A stretch of 64,000 nt of DNA from Zeaxanthinibacter sp. PT1 (GCF_028464225.1 NZ_JAQPCN010000003.1:248001-312000); one strand, 5' to 3'. Positions 35,974 through 46,463 are shown, numbered from the stretch's first letter. The notes: generated by a model from the sequence alone, not told the origin. Made by a program: numbers and translations.

Positions 35974-37359
35974 ATGAGTACCTATGCTAAACCAAGGGTG
36001 CCTGACTGGCATAAGAATGCTACCCTCTACGAGGTGAACCTCCGCCATTATACTCCGGAAGGAACGATCAAGGCTTTTTCCGCTCACCTTCCCCGGCTGA
36101 AACAGATGGGGGTGGATATCCTTTGGTTTATGCCGCTGCATCCCGTCAGTAAGAAAAAACGTAAAGGAGAACTGGGGAGCCCATATGCCGCAGCTCATTA
36201 CACCCATATTAACCCTCTTTTTGGGACGGATCGGGATTTCAGGAACCTGCTTCAACAAGTTCGCCTGCTTGGCATGCACACTATTATAGACTGGATACCG
36301 AACCATACCGGTTGGGATCACCCATGGATAACAGACCACCCGGATTGGTATCTCCAGGATGACCACGGTAATATCATTGATCCTGTCAATCCGTATTCCG
36401 GGGAGTCATGGGGATGGACCGATGTAGCAGCTCTGAATTACAGTAGTCGGGAGATGCGGAATGCTATGATTGCCGCTATGAGGTATTGGGTAGAAGAAGT
36501 GGGGGTGGATGGTTTCAGGGTGGATGTGGCCCACGGTGTTCCGTTCGATTTCTGGGAAGAATGTACAGACGTACTTTATGCCATTAAACCCCTTTTTATG
36601 CTGGCAGAGGCCGAAGTCCCGGAGCTCCTGAACAGTGGTTGTTTTGTGATGGATTACGGCTGGGATATGCATAAGCTGCTGAGAAGGATCGCAAAGTATA
36701 AAGGAGCGACCAGGAGGGAGGGTCCGCAGCTCGTACAGGGAAACCTGCAGCAAAGTGAGGCAGAAAGTATTAACCGGGAGACCCATGCCTGTGATATTGA
36801 TAAATTGTTAGCTGTACGCGATAGCAGGTATCACCGTGGTTACCAGATGTACTTTACCTCTAACCACGATGAGAATGCCTGGTCCGGGACAGCCTATGAG
36901 TGGTTCGGTGAAGGGCACGAGGCTTTCGCGGTTTTAACGGCTACTTTTAGTGGAATGCCATTGTTGTATTCCGGGATGGAATCTGCCATAGATAAGCAAT
37001 TCAGGTTCTTCACAAAAGATGAAATCGACTGGGGAGATTTCAGGCATGCTGCTTTTTATGAGGCGCTTTTTAAGCTAAAGCATCGGAACAAGGCACTGTG
37101 GAATGGAAGCCATGGAGGGAAACTGGTGAAAATTATAACAGGGCAGGACCGGGATATCTATGCCTTTAGCAGGGAAAAAGAAGGGGACCGGGTGGTGGTT
37201 CTGATCAACCTGTCATCCCATCATCACACTATCCACTTGGATCTCCACTTAGAGGAGGGTCCTTATTATTCCCTATTTACAGGGGATAAGGCCGATTTTC
37301 GTCGGGAGCAGACTTTTCTATTGGTTCCTTGGGATTACCGGGTCTTCTCCAACAGATAA
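35974..37359 (+). CDS. GH13 alpha-amylase-family glycosyl hydrolase
   Basis: The 461-residue TIM-barrel enzyme lacks a signal peptide, so it acts in the cytoplasm. The GH13 catalytic residues are present: nucleophile Asp184 (GFRVDVAHG), acid/base Glu212 (MLAEAE) and Asp299 (SNHDEN). The conserved DWIPNHTG segment is also seen. A short C-terminal beta-domain follows (about 385-461). It is shorter than trehalose synthase and does not show its characteristic blocks. Likely role: hydrolysis of intracellular maltodextrin or glycogen branches; the exact specificity is not clear. Confidence 0.87.
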   Translation: MSTYAKPRVPDWHKNATLYEVNLRHYTPEGTIKAFSAHLPRLKQMGVDILWFMPLHPVSKKKRKGELGSPYAAAHYTHINPLFGTDRDFRNLLQQVRLLGMHTIIDWIPNHTGWDHPWITDHPDWYLQDDHGNIIDPVNPYSGESWGWTDVAALNYSSREMRNAMIAAMRYWVEEVGVDGFRVDVAHGVPFDFWEECTDVLYAIKPLFMLAEAEVPELLNSGCFVMDYGWDMHKLLRRIAKYKGATRREGPQLVQGNLQQSEAESINRETHACDIDKLLAVRDSRYHRGYQMYFTSNHDENAWSGTAYEWFGEGHEAFAVLTATFSGMPLLYSGMESAIDKQFRFFTKDEIDWGDFRHAAFYEALFKLKHRNKALWNGSHGGKLVKIITGQDRDIYAFSREKEGDRVVVLINLSSHHHTIHLDLHLEEGPYYSLFTGDKADFRREQTFLLVPWDYRVFSNR

Positions 37360-37513
37360 TCGATCATTTTTATTATATTCCATATCACGAGTGACTATTA
37401 AGCTTTGCCGTGAACTTCAGAAGCTTACCGATTTAAGATCAAGTGTAGGCTCCGGTATGTTATTGCAATAGAAAAATAGTACATTTAAAAACCTAACCGA
37501 ACAAACCAGAATT

Positions 37514-39451
37514 ATGTACAGACAGCAGCGTGTCGTTATAGAGGATATAAAACCTCAATTGCAATGTGGTGCCTTTTTTATAAAACGCGTCGTAGACGAA
37601 ACAGTAACCGTCAGTGCCGATATCCTTCCGGATGGTCATGACGTGATGCAGGCCGAGGTGCGGTACAGGCATGAAGATGAAAAGACCTACAGGGAAAACC
37701 GCATGGAAAAGGAAGGAAATGATCGATATTCTGCCACCTTTAAAGTAGAAAAGCAGGGCTTCTATGAGTATTACATCAGGGGTTGGGTCGATTACGCGCT
37801 CAACTGGCAACATGGTATTGAAGCGAAACTGAAAGATGCGCAACACGTTAAGAGCGAATTACTGGATGGCGTCCAATACCTGGAGTATCTGCAATCCGTA
37901 CTAAAGGGGAAGCAAAAACAGCAGATTGCCGAATGGGCTTCAAAATTCCAGGATGATAATGCTTATGATCAGGCAGTGCAAATCGCTGTCTCTGATGATC
38001 TGCACCAGCTTTTCTTACAACACCCTCAACGCATTCTCGCCAACGAATCCAAGGTTCTTAAGGTTTACGTAGACCGGAAAAAGGCAAATTTTAGTACCTG
38101 GTACGAATTTTTCCCTCGTTCGGCCTCCATGGAGGAAGGAAAACACGGGACTTTCAAGGATTGTGAACGCCTGCTCCCACGCATTGCCAATATGGGTTTT
38201 GACGTGCTTTATTTTCCACCCATTCACCCAATAGGGGAAGTAAACCGGAAAGGAAAGAATAACGCGACCAAGGCCAGGGAAGGCGACTCCGGTGTGCCAT
38301 GGGGAATCGGTTCCCGTCATGGGGGGCATAAAGCCATTCACCCGGAATTGGGAACAGAAGACGATTTTAAGCAATTGATCAGTTCGGCAGGGGATCACGG
38401 TATTGAGATCGCGATGGACCTGGCCTTCCAGGCAGCCCCGGATCATCCTTATGTGAGTGATCGCCCGGAATGGTTCAGGAAGAGACCGGATGGAACAATT
38501 CAGTATGCGGAAAATCCTCCGAAAAAATACCAGGATATTGTCAACTTTTATTTTGAAACTCCTGCATACAAGGAATTATGGCAGGAATTACTGAGTGTTA
38601 CCTTGAAGTGGGTAAACTTTGGGATTCGAATCTTCAGGGTAGATAACCCACATACCAAGCCCTATTATTTCTGGCATTGGCTGATCGCCGAGGTGAAGAA
38701 AGTTCACCCGGATGTACTTTTCCTGGCCGAAGCCTTTTCCCGGCCCAGGATTATGCAGCAATTGGCCAAACAGGGTTTTTCACAATCCTACACCTATTTT
38801 ACCTGGAGGGTAAATAAGCACGAGCTCACCGAATATATGACAGAGCTTACGCAATCCGAGATGCGCGAATATTACCGTCCTAATTTCTGGCCGAACACCC
38901 CGGATATCAACCCTTACCACCTGCAGGGTGCTAACGAGGCCATGCACCTGATCCGGTATGCGCTGGCGGCAACACTGTGTGGTAATCTCGGTATTTATGG
39001 TCCCGTCTTCGAATTCATGGAAACTGAAGCCATCCCCGGGAAGGAGGAATATCTTAATTGCGAGAAATACGAGATCCGGCATTGGGATTGGAACCATGAG
39101 AATAAACTAACCTACCTGATTACAAGGATCAACGAAGCCCGTAAGCAATACAGGTCGCTGCAGCAGACCAATAATATCAGGTTCTGTTTTGTGGAAAACG
39201 ATCAATTGCTGGCTTTCCATAAGTGGAGCGATGATCATCATGATGAAACCCTGGTGGTAATTAGCCTGGATCCACACCATGAGCAACAGGGAATCATTCA
39301 GTTGCCTTTAGATAGCCTGGGAATAGCTGCAGGACATAGGGTAGAGGTCCGTGATGTTATCACTGAAAATACATATACCTGGAACCAGGAGTGGAATTTT
39401 GTGGCCCTGAACCCCAACCTTCCCTTCCATATTTTCCATCTAAACAAATAA
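37514..39451 (+). CDS. glgE: Alpha-1,4-glucan:maltose-1-phosphate maltosyltransferase
   Basis: The 645-residue GH13_3 enzyme extends alpha-1,4-glucans with maltose from maltose-1-phosphate. The family hallmark FPPIHPIGEVNRKGKNN is intact. The catalytic pair is Asp377 (FRVDNPHTKP) and Glu406 (FLAEAFSRP). N-terminal beta-domain, the helical S-domain (about 110-195), catalytic barrel and C-terminal domain are all present and of normal size. The maltokinase gene starts 3 nt after its stop and glgB follows, so the substrate-producing and branching enzymes are translated from the same message. Confidence 0.95.
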   Translation: MYRQQRVVIEDIKPQLQCGAFFIKRVVDETVTVSADILPDGHDVMQAEVRYRHEDEKTYRENRMEKEGNDRYSATFKVEKQGFYEYYIRGWVDYALNWQHGIEAKLKDAQHVKSELLDGVQYLEYLQSVLKGKQKQQIAEWASKFQDDNAYDQAVQIAVSDDLHQLFLQHPQRILANESKVLKVYVDRKKANFSTWYEFFPRSASMEEGKHGTFKDCERLLPRIANMGFDVLYFPPIHPIGEVNRKGKNNATKAREGDSGVPWGIGSRHGGHKAIHPELGTEDDFKQLISSAGDHGIEIAMDLAFQAAPDHPYVSDRPEWFRKRPDGTIQYAENPPKKYQDIVNFYFETPAYKELWQELLSVTLKWVNFGIRIFRVDNPHTKPYYFWHWLIAEVKKVHPDVLFLAEAFSRPRIMQQLAKQGFSQSYTYFTWRVNKHELTEYMTELTQSEMREYYRPNFWPNTPDINPYHLQGANEAMHLIRYALAATLCGNLGIYGPVFEFMETEAIPGKEEYLNCEKYEIRHWDWNHENKLTYLITRINEARKQYRSLQQTNNIRFCFVENDQLLAFHKWSDDHHDETLVVISLDPHHEQQGIIQLPLDSLGIAAGHRVEVRDVITENTYTWNQEWNFVALNPNLPFHIFHLNK

Positions 39452-39454
39452 TCT

Positions 39455-41092
39455 ATGTCTGAAAAGAACAACAAACCGGTAGAACAAGCGCCTTCCGTCT
39501 TTGATTCGGCCTGGGAAAACTTATTGGAAAATGACAGTTTTATTGAATATTTCCTTTGTGATGTTCTTGAAGATTATGTAACAAAACAGCGTTGGTACGG
39601 GGGTAAGTCCAGTAAGCTGAAATATATTGAACTCTCAGAGTATTTCAGGATTCAACAGCACGAAGAAGTGTATTATGGCCTGTTGCTTGAAGTGAATTTT
39701 GAAGAGGCTTTCTACCAGCATTATTTTCTCCCTATCGCCTTTGTATCTGATGAAAGCTTTGCAGAAAAGGACCGCATACTTCCAGTATCTATCAACGGCC
39801 AGGATGGTTATATCATCGATGCTCTTAACCTGGAAGCTTTCCGAAAGCTGGTGTTTGAGCGAATTGTGACTGCGGTACCAAATGACAAGACCCGGGTGCG
39901 ATACCACAATAGTGTTCACCTCAAAGATACCGAGTATCGTTCGTCCCGTTTCATGGGGATGGAACAGAGTAACACCTCTATTATCATTAATGACAAGTAT
40001 GTGATCAAATTCTTCCGCCGAATCTATTCGGATACGAATCCTGATTACGAAATGAGTTGCTTCCTGTCTGAAATCAAGGGGTACAAGAATACTCCTCCTT
40101 ATTGTGGAAGTATCAATATCGTGGATATTGAAGGGGTCATGGTCACCATTGCACTCATGCAGGAATTGGTAGAAAACCAGGGCGATGCATGGGAATACAT
40201 GCTCAAAGAGCTGAAGGTTGTATTTGGAAACTTATCTGCCAAAAGGATCAGTATAGATAAACTGCCCGGGACGCAGATGTTCAAGTCGCTTGAAATCAAT
40301 GATGTGCCCCCTCAAATTATTGATTGGGTAGGCCTCAACCTCTTTCTTAAACTACAGACCTTAGCTACCCGTACAGCAGAAATGCACATTGCACTCGGCT
40401 CAGAATTTGGCGATACTGCCTTTACCCCGGCTCATTTTAACGGGGACTACGAGGTATGGCTTAAGAACCGGCTATTGTACCAGTTCCAGAACCGCCTCAA
40501 TATCGTAGAAAACAATATGCACAGGCTTAAGGGACGCTCCCTGATGCTGGCTGAGAAATTCCTGGAGCAGAAAAACGATATACGACAACGATTTGTGAAG
40601 TTCGACTGGACCAAATTAAAGGGTGAACGGATCAGGATCCACGGGGATTACCACCTGGGGCAGGTACTTGTTCAGGGGGATGATTTTTACCTGCTCGATT
40701 TTGAAGGCGAACCCGAAAGCACGATTCGCGACAGGAAGGTGAAGCAACCTCCCCTGAAAGATGTTGCCGGAATCTTCCGCTCTTTCCACTACGCCATTTA
40801 CGCGACCATTTTTAATTCGGGAAAAGATTTCCCTTATTCGGAAGATGAATTATTTAAAGCCGGAGAAATCTTATACCGGTATTTCATCGGTGTATTTATG
40901 GGACGCTATGTCAGCCTGATACAGGAACACAACCTCAATATTGGCTATACCCAGGAACGGATTTTTATACTGCGCTATTGCATGCTAGAAAAGGCCGTGT
41001 ACGAATTGGGTTATGAGATGAATTCCAGGCCGCAGTGGGCCGTGATCCCATTAGAAGGGATCATGAGTATTATTAACGAGACTAACAATTAA
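39455..41092 (+). CDS. Maltokinase (makes maltose-1-phosphate)
   Basis: The 545-residue enzyme phosphorylates maltose with ATP to supply GlgE. The N-terminal cap carries KQRWYGGKSSKLKYIE, typical of maltokinases. The kinase core shows HGDYHLGQVL (catalytic loop) and YLLDFEGEP (metal-binding Asp), as in aminoglycoside-phosphotransferase-fold kinases. In many genomes this domain is fused behind trehalose synthase; here it stands alone. The gene lies 3 nt from glgE and 3 nt from glgB, indicating tight coupling. Confidence 0.9.
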   Translation: MSEKNNKPVEQAPSVFDSAWENLLENDSFIEYFLCDVLEDYVTKQRWYGGKSSKLKYIELSEYFRIQQHEEVYYGLLLEVNFEEAFYQHYFLPIAFVSDESFAEKDRILPVSINGQDGYIIDALNLEAFRKLVFERIVTAVPNDKTRVRYHNSVHLKDTEYRSSRFMGMEQSNTSIIINDKYVIKFFRRIYSDTNPDYEMSCFLSEIKGYKNTPPYCGSINIVDIEGVMVTIALMQELVENQGDAWEYMLKELKVVFGNLSAKRISIDKLPGTQMFKSLEINDVPPQIIDWVGLNLFLKLQTLATRTAEMHIALGSEFGDTAFTPAHFNGDYEVWLKNRLLYQFQNRLNIVENNMHRLKGRSLMLAEKFLEQKNDIRQRFVKFDWTKLKGERIRIHGDYHLGQVLVQGDDFYLLDFEGEPESTIRDRKVKQPPLKDVAGIFRSFHYAIYATIFNSGKDFPYSEDELFKAGEILYRYFIGVFMGRYVSLIQEHNLNIGYTQERIFILRYCMLEKAVYELGYEMNSRPQWAVIPLEGIMSIINETNN

Positions 41093-41095
41093 CAT

Positions 41096-42994
41096 ATGGG
41101 AAAAGTTATTCCACACAGTTTATTCACCGATTATGATATTAACCTTTTTAAATCAGGAAAGCATTATCGCCTATACGACAAATTAGGGTCACACCCCATG
41201 GAACTCAATGGTGAAAAGGGAACCTATTTCGCGGTATGGGCCCCCACGGCCAAGTCGGTTTCCGTAATTGGGGATTTTAACTACTGGTTAGAAGGAGATC
41301 ATAAACTTTATGTTCGCTGGGACGAGAGCGGTATATGGGAAGGTTTTATACCCGGCGTGGCCAAGGGGAACCTGTATAAATACAAGATCCGATCGCACAA
41401 CCAGGACATGACGACGGAGAAAGCCGATCCCTTTGCCCGCTATTCTGAGCAACCTCCCAAAACTGCTTCCGTGGTCTGGGAAGGCGATTATAAATGGAAG
41501 GATAAAGCCTGGATGGGCTACAGGGAAGAGAAAAACGGTCTAGACAGGCCTTATTCTGTCTACGAAGTACACCTGGGGTCCTGGAAACGCACTGATGATA
41601 ATAAGTTCCTGAGCTACGAGGCTTTTGCTGATGAATTGGTGAGTTATGTAAAAAAGATGGGCTTTACACACGTAGAGTTTATGCCGGTGATGGAATTTCC
41701 GTACGATCCCTCATGGGGATACCAGCTTACGGGCTACTTTGCACCTACATCGCGTTTCGGAAACCCTGAAGAGTTTAAGAAACTGGTAGATACCATGCAC
41801 CAGAACGATATTGGCGTCATCCTGGATTGGGTGCCTTCACATTTCCCGGAAGATGCCCACGGGCTGGGTATGTTTGATGGCTCGCATCTCTATGAACACC
41901 CGGATCGAAGACGTGGATACCACCCGGACTGGAAAAGTCTCATATTTAATTACGGCAGGAACGAAGTCCGTGCCTTCTTAATCTCCAATGCCTGTTTCTG
42001 GCTGGATCAGTTCCATGTGGATGGTCTCCGGGTAGATGCCGTGGCTTCCATGTTGTACCTGGATTATTCACGGGAGGAAGGAGAATGGGAACCGAACATC
42101 TACGGGAACAATGAGAACCTGGAGGCGATTTCATTCTTCAAGGAGCTGAACGAGTATGTTTATGGAAATTTCAACGGGGTACAAACCATCGCTGAAGAAT
42201 CCACGGCATTTTCAGGGGTGACCAAACCGGTGCACCTGGGTGGCTTAGGATTTGGGATGAAATGGATGATGGGATGGATGCATGATACGCTCGAGTTCTT
42301 CAAGAAAGAACCCGTATACAGGAAGCACCACCAGAACGATATAACCTTTAGCCTCACTTACGCATTTACCGAGAATTTTATGCTGCCCTTCTCTCATGAT
42401 GAGGTGGTATATGGCAAGCAGTCACTATTATACAGAATGCCCGGGGACGAATGGCAGCGTTTTGCCAACCTCCGATTGTTATTCGGGTATATGTTCACCC
42501 ACCCCGGAACCAACCTTATCTTTATGGGTGGGGAATTTGGGCAGTCGTCCGAGTGGAATTACCAGCACAGCCTGGATTGGCACCTTACCAAGTACGATTT
42601 CCATTCCGGAATGCAGGAACTGGTGAAACAATTGAATCACGTTTACCAGAATTATCCTGCGCTTTACGAAAAGCAGTTCAGCCCGGAAGGCTTCCAGTGG
42701 ATAGACTACGGTGATGCAGAGAACTCCGTTCTTACTTATATCCGGAAAGGACATGATAAAAAGAACGATGTATACGTCGCATGCAATTTTACCCCCGTCC
42801 CAAGGGAAAACTACAGGATTGGGATGCCATCCGGTAAAAAGGCTGTGGCCGAGATATTTAATTCTGATGATAAAAAATACGGCGGAAGCGGAATGCACAA
42901 CAAGGCAATTAAGGTGACTAAGACCAGTTGGCACGGTCAACCTAACTCGGTAGAAGTTAATTTACCGCCACTTTCGGTATTGATATTTCAGTAA
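41096..42994 (+). CDS. glgB: 1,4-alpha-glucan branching enzyme
   Basis: The 632-residue GH13 enzyme forms alpha-1,6 branches in glycogen. A CBM48 domain (about 35-125, WAPTAKSVSVIGDFNYW) precedes the barrel. Catalytic segments are DGLRVDAVASM (nucleophile Asp), TIAEEST (acid/base Glu) and FSHDEVVYGK (transition-state Asp). The all-beta C-terminal domain is complete. The tight position behind glgE and the maltokinase gene identifies it as the branching partner of the GlgE pathway. Confidence 0.96.
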   Translation: MGKVIPHSLFTDYDINLFKSGKHYRLYDKLGSHPMELNGEKGTYFAVWAPTAKSVSVIGDFNYWLEGDHKLYVRWDESGIWEGFIPGVAKGNLYKYKIRSHNQDMTTEKADPFARYSEQPPKTASVVWEGDYKWKDKAWMGYREEKNGLDRPYSVYEVHLGSWKRTDDNKFLSYEAFADELVSYVKKMGFTHVEFMPVMEFPYDPSWGYQLTGYFAPTSRFGNPEEFKKLVDTMHQNDIGVILDWVPSHFPEDAHGLGMFDGSHLYEHPDRRRGYHPDWKSLIFNYGRNEVRAFLISNACFWLDQFHVDGLRVDAVASMLYLDYSREEGEWEPNIYGNNENLEAISFFKELNEYVYGNFNGVQTIAEESTAFSGVTKPVHLGGLGFGMKWMMGWMHDTLEFFKKEPVYRKHHQNDITFSLTYAFTENFMLPFSHDEVVYGKQSLLYRMPGDEWQRFANLRLLFGYMFTHPGTNLIFMGGEFGQSSEWNYQHSLDWHLTKYDFHSGMQELVKQLNHVYQNYPALYEKQFSPEGFQWIDYGDAENSVLTYIRKGHDKKNDVYVACNFTPVPRENYRIGMPSGKKAVAEIFNSDDKKYGGSGMHNKAIKVTKTSWHGQPNSVEVNLPPLSVLIFQ

Positions 42995-43099
42995 GAGAAA
43001 ACGCTCTACGCTAACGTTATAGTTAAAAAAACATGACAACTTCCTTACTTTTTTTAAGGATTTAAGCTTTCTTTTGCGACACCAACAAAGGAATTAATC

Positions 43100-45499
43100 A
43101 TGATTACCAATACAGAATTAGAATACAAAGGGAATTTATATCCCAATGAGATAGTTAATGTTAAGCAGGAGTCTGATAAATTCTATTTTACCACGGCTAA
43201 CGGGGTAATACTTGAACTTACCGTGATCCGCAACAGTGCGGTGCGGTTTCGTTATGCCACAGAACATCTTTTTCAGCCAGACTTCTCTTATGCGATCAGC
43301 GAAAACGCCATCAAGGGGTACAACCACCTGGACTTCCGGGAGACAGAAACCGAATACTGGGTAGAAACGGGGCGCATCCGCGTGCTCATTGACAAAAAGA
43401 CCATGCGTACCCAGATTTCTGATAGGGATGGAAATATCATCAATGAGGATGAACTGGGATTCCATTGGGAAGAGAATTACACCCATGGGGGTAATTCCGT
43501 GAAGATGAGTAAGATCACCCAGGCGTCAGAAAGTTTTTATGGCATGGGTGACAAGGCCACCCATTCTAACCTTAAAGGGAAACGAGTGAATAACTGGGTA
43601 ACGGACCAGTACGCTTATGGAAAGGACCAGGACCCCCTTTACAAGGCCATTCCATTTTATATCGGGCTGCACAATCAGATCGCTTACGGGATCTTTTTTG
43701 ATAACACCTTCAGAACTCATTTTGATTTCTCTCATGAGCGCCGAAATGTAACCAGTTTCTGGGCCGATGGAGGAGAAATGAATTATTATTTCTTTTACGG
43801 CCCTGAAATGTCGAGGGTGGTGCAAGCCTATACCGATCTCACCGGGACCCCGGAACTACCTCCTTTATGGGCCCTGGGGTATCACCAATCCAAGTGGAGC
43901 TATTACCCTGACAGCCAGGTCAGGGCTTTGGGCAAGCAGTTCAGGAAACTTAAGATCCCCTGTGATGCCATTTACCTGGATATTGATTATATGGACGGTT
44001 TTCGCTGTTTTACCTGGGACAAGGATAAATTTCCGGATCCCAAAGGAATGATACAGGACCTGGAAAAAGATGGTTTTAAGACCGTTGTTATGATAGACCC
44101 GGGTATCAAGGTAGACCGTGATTACTGGGTGTACCAGGAGGCTATGGAAAACGACTATTTCTGCAAAAGGGGAGATGGTCCATTGATGCGGGGTAAGGTA
44201 TGGCCCGGCGTCTGCAGCTTTCCCGATTTCACCAATCCTGAAGTGAGGAAATGGTGGGCCAACCTGTATAAAGAACTTATCGCCGAGACCGGAGTACACT
44301 CGGTGTGGAATGATATGAATGAACCTGCGGTTATGGAAGTCCCGACCAAGACTGCACCTTTGGACACCCGTCATAACTACGATGGTCATCCCTGCAGTCA
44401 CCGGAAAGCTCATAATATTTACGGGACACAGATGGTTAGGGCGACCTATGACGGGGTTAAGAAATTTGTCTACCCCAAGAGACCCTTCGTGATCACAAGG
44501 GCTGCATATGCCGGTGCACAGCGTTACGCTTGTACCTGGACCGGAGATAACGTAGCCACCTGGGAGCATCTGTGGATCGCCAATGTACAGGTACAGCGAA
44601 TGTGCCTCAGTGGGTATTCCTTTGTTGGATCGGATATCGGGGGCTTTGCTGAGCAACCCAATGGGGAACTATTCGCGAGGTGGATACAACTGGGAGTCTT
44701 TCACCCCTTCTGCAGGGTGCACTCCAGTGGGGATCACGGGGACCAGGAACCTTGGTCTTTTGACCCGGAGGTTACAAAGATCGTCCGCAAGTTCATCGAG
44801 CTGAGATACCAGTTATTGCCATATCTCTACACCATGTTTTGGAAGTACTCCAAGGATAATGTGCCTATGATCAAATCCCTGGTATATTACGACCAGGAGG
44901 ATCCCCAGACCCATTTCCGTACAGACGAGTTTATTTTCGGGGACCAGATCCTGGTCTGTCCTGTACAGGAACCCAACGCTAAAGGCAGGCGTATGTACCT
45001 GCCCAAGGGTCACTGGCATAATTACTGGACCGGGGAGGTCGTAGAAGGCGGACTGGAGAAATGGGTGGTAGCCGATATTGACAAGGTGCCACTATTCATT
45101 AAAGAAGGAGCTATTATTCCTTTTTACCCCGTGCAGCAGTATGTGGGCGAGAAAACATTGAAACAGCTCACCCTGAACGTCTATTACAAACTCGGCATTG
45201 AAGATTCTACAGTCTACGAGGATGCCCAGGATGGCTACGATTATAAGAAAGGCGGCTACAGTCTCAGGAATTTTAAACTCAATGGTAAAGAGAAAGAACT
45301 GATCATCCAGCAATTTAAGGACGGTACTTATGATACCACCTATGATACTTTCAAGATCAGGTTACACGGCATGCCATTTAAGATAAAGGCAATTGAAGTA
45401 GACAACGTCAAAGTTTCCCTGGATAGTGTACGTATGAACGGTGAAAGTACCATTGAAATAAGCAAAAATTTTACGGAATTGCACATCATCGGGGCCTGA
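43100..45499 (+). CDS. GH31 alpha-glucosidase
   Basis: The 799-residue enzyme releases glucose from the non-reducing ends of maltooligosaccharides. GH31 features: an N-terminal beta-sandwich (about 1-235), YLDIDYMDGFRCFTWD at the barrel entrance, the nucleophile in WNDMNEP, the acid/base-region TWTGDNVATWEHL, and GSDIGGF. C-terminal beta-domains complete the protein. No signal peptide is seen, so it acts inside the cell on imported or stored glucan. It starts 105 nt after glgB and closes the alpha-glucan cluster. Confidence 0.93.
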   Translation: MITNTELEYKGNLYPNEIVNVKQESDKFYFTTANGVILELTVIRNSAVRFRYATEHLFQPDFSYAISENAIKGYNHLDFRETETEYWVETGRIRVLIDKKTMRTQISDRDGNIINEDELGFHWEENYTHGGNSVKMSKITQASESFYGMGDKATHSNLKGKRVNNWVTDQYAYGKDQDPLYKAIPFYIGLHNQIAYGIFFDNTFRTHFDFSHERRNVTSFWADGGEMNYYFFYGPEMSRVVQAYTDLTGTPELPPLWALGYHQSKWSYYPDSQVRALGKQFRKLKIPCDAIYLDIDYMDGFRCFTWDKDKFPDPKGMIQDLEKDGFKTVVMIDPGIKVDRDYWVYQEAMENDYFCKRGDGPLMRGKVWPGVCSFPDFTNPEVRKWWANLYKELIAETGVHSVWNDMNEPAVMEVPTKTAPLDTRHNYDGHPCSHRKAHNIYGTQMVRATYDGVKKFVYPKRPFVITRAAYAGAQRYACTWTGDNVATWEHLWIANVQVQRMCLSGYSFVGSDIGGFAEQPNGELFARWIQLGVFHPFCRVHSSGDHGDQEPWSFDPEVTKIVRKFIELRYQLLPYLYTMFWKYSKDNVPMIKSLVYYDQEDPQTHFRTDEFIFGDQILVCPVQEPNAKGRRMYLPKGHWHNYWTGEVVEGGLEKWVVADIDKVPLFIKEGAIIPFYPVQQYVGEKTLKQLTLNVYYKLGIEDSTVYEDAQDGYDYKKGGYSLRNFKLNGKEKELIIQQFKDGTYDTTYDTFKIRLHGMPFKIKAIEVDNVKVSLDSVRMNGESTIEISKNFTELHIIGA

Positions 45500-45599
45500 T
45501 TTATGCTTACTTTCATTACCTGCGGGATTCGGTACGATTCTTGATTTTTGTAAGAAAAATACATCGACCTGCATTGAAGTAAGGAAAAATTATAAAACG

Positions 45600-46412
45600 A
45601 TGAAAAAAACACTATTGATATTAGCGGTGATGTTAACCGTTGTAGCCTGTAAGACCAATCCTTTTACCGGCAAAAAAACATTGAATTTCTATCCTAACAG
45701 CCAGATTTTCCCCATGGCGTTTGCCCAATACAACGAGTTTTTAAAAGAAAATAAGGTGGTAGAGGGAACGGAAGATGCCCGTATGGTGACTAATGTTGGG
45801 CAAAAAATCTCTGCAGCTGCAGAACGCTGGCTGACCGCGAATGGTTACCCGGGTTATCTTAAAGATTACCGTTGGGAATATAACCTGGTCAATGACGAGG
45901 CCGTCAACGCATGGGCAATGCCCGGCGGGAAAATTGTCTTCTATAGCGGGATCATGCCTATTGCCAAGAACGAAGCCGGAGTTGCAGCTATCATGGGGCA
46001 TGAAGTTGCCCATGCACTTGCGGATCACGGGGCGCAACGAATGAGTGCCGGAACTTTGCAACAATTAGGAGCAGTTGCCGGAAATATCGCGATCAGCGAT
46101 CCGGAGAAAAGAAATGTTTTCAACCAGGCCTACGGGGTGGGTTCTACGGTAGGGGTAATGCTGCCCTTTAGCCGGAGCCACGAGACCGAGGCAGACCGTA
46201 TAGGACTACAGATCATGGCTATCGCGGGCTACGATCCTATGGAAGCCGCTGATTTATGGAGGAGGATGAAAGCAGAGTCAGGGAATGCAGCACCGCCCGA
46301 ATTCCTGAGTACCCACCCTTCTAATGATACCCGTATCAACAATATAGAGAAATGGGCGCCCTTGGCTAAGGAAGAAGCACGCAAATTTGGGGTGACATCT
46401 TTTAAATCCTAA
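45600..46412 (+). CDS. M48-family metallopeptidase lipoprotein
   Basis: The 270-residue zinc protease has a lipoprotein signal ending in TVVAC (Cys17). The active site is HEVAH (in AIMGHEVAHAL), and the downstream Glu ligand is in HETEAD. This is the LoiP/YcaL-type arrangement: periplasmic, outer-membrane-attached quality-control proteases. It is followed immediately by a strong hairpin whose U-tract abuts the next start codon. Confidence 0.93.
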   Translation: MKKTLLILAVMLTVVACKTNPFTGKKTLNFYPNSQIFPMAFAQYNEFLKENKVVEGTEDARMVTNVGQKISAAAERWLTANGYPGYLKDYRWEYNLVNDEAVNAWAMPGGKIVFYSGIMPIAKNEAGVAAIMGHEVAHALADHGAQRMSAGTLQQLGAVAGNIAISDPEKRNVFNQAYGVGSTVGVMLPFSRSHETEADRIGLQIMAIAGYDPMEAADLWRRMKAESGNAAPPEFLSTHPSNDTRINNIEKWAPLAKEEARKFGVTSFKS

Positions 46413-46433
46413 TCAGTTTAAAAACGTATATTG

Positions 46434-46463
46434 AAACCGTTTCCAAAAAGAAACGGTTTTTTT
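46434..46463 (+). terminator. Terminator or attenuator directly abutting the next start codon
   Basis: Perfect 10-bp arms AAACCGTTTC (46434-46443) and GAAACGGTTT (46450-46459) enclose a 6-nt loop. The following T-run continues to 46463 and the MFS ATG begins at 46464. It lies 21 nt after the M48 stop. Confidence 0.85.

Noticed and set aside
43865-44656. Minus-strand ORF of 263 codons
   Set aside because: It is antisense to the catalytic domain of the GH31 glucosidase, whose conserved codons explain the open frame.
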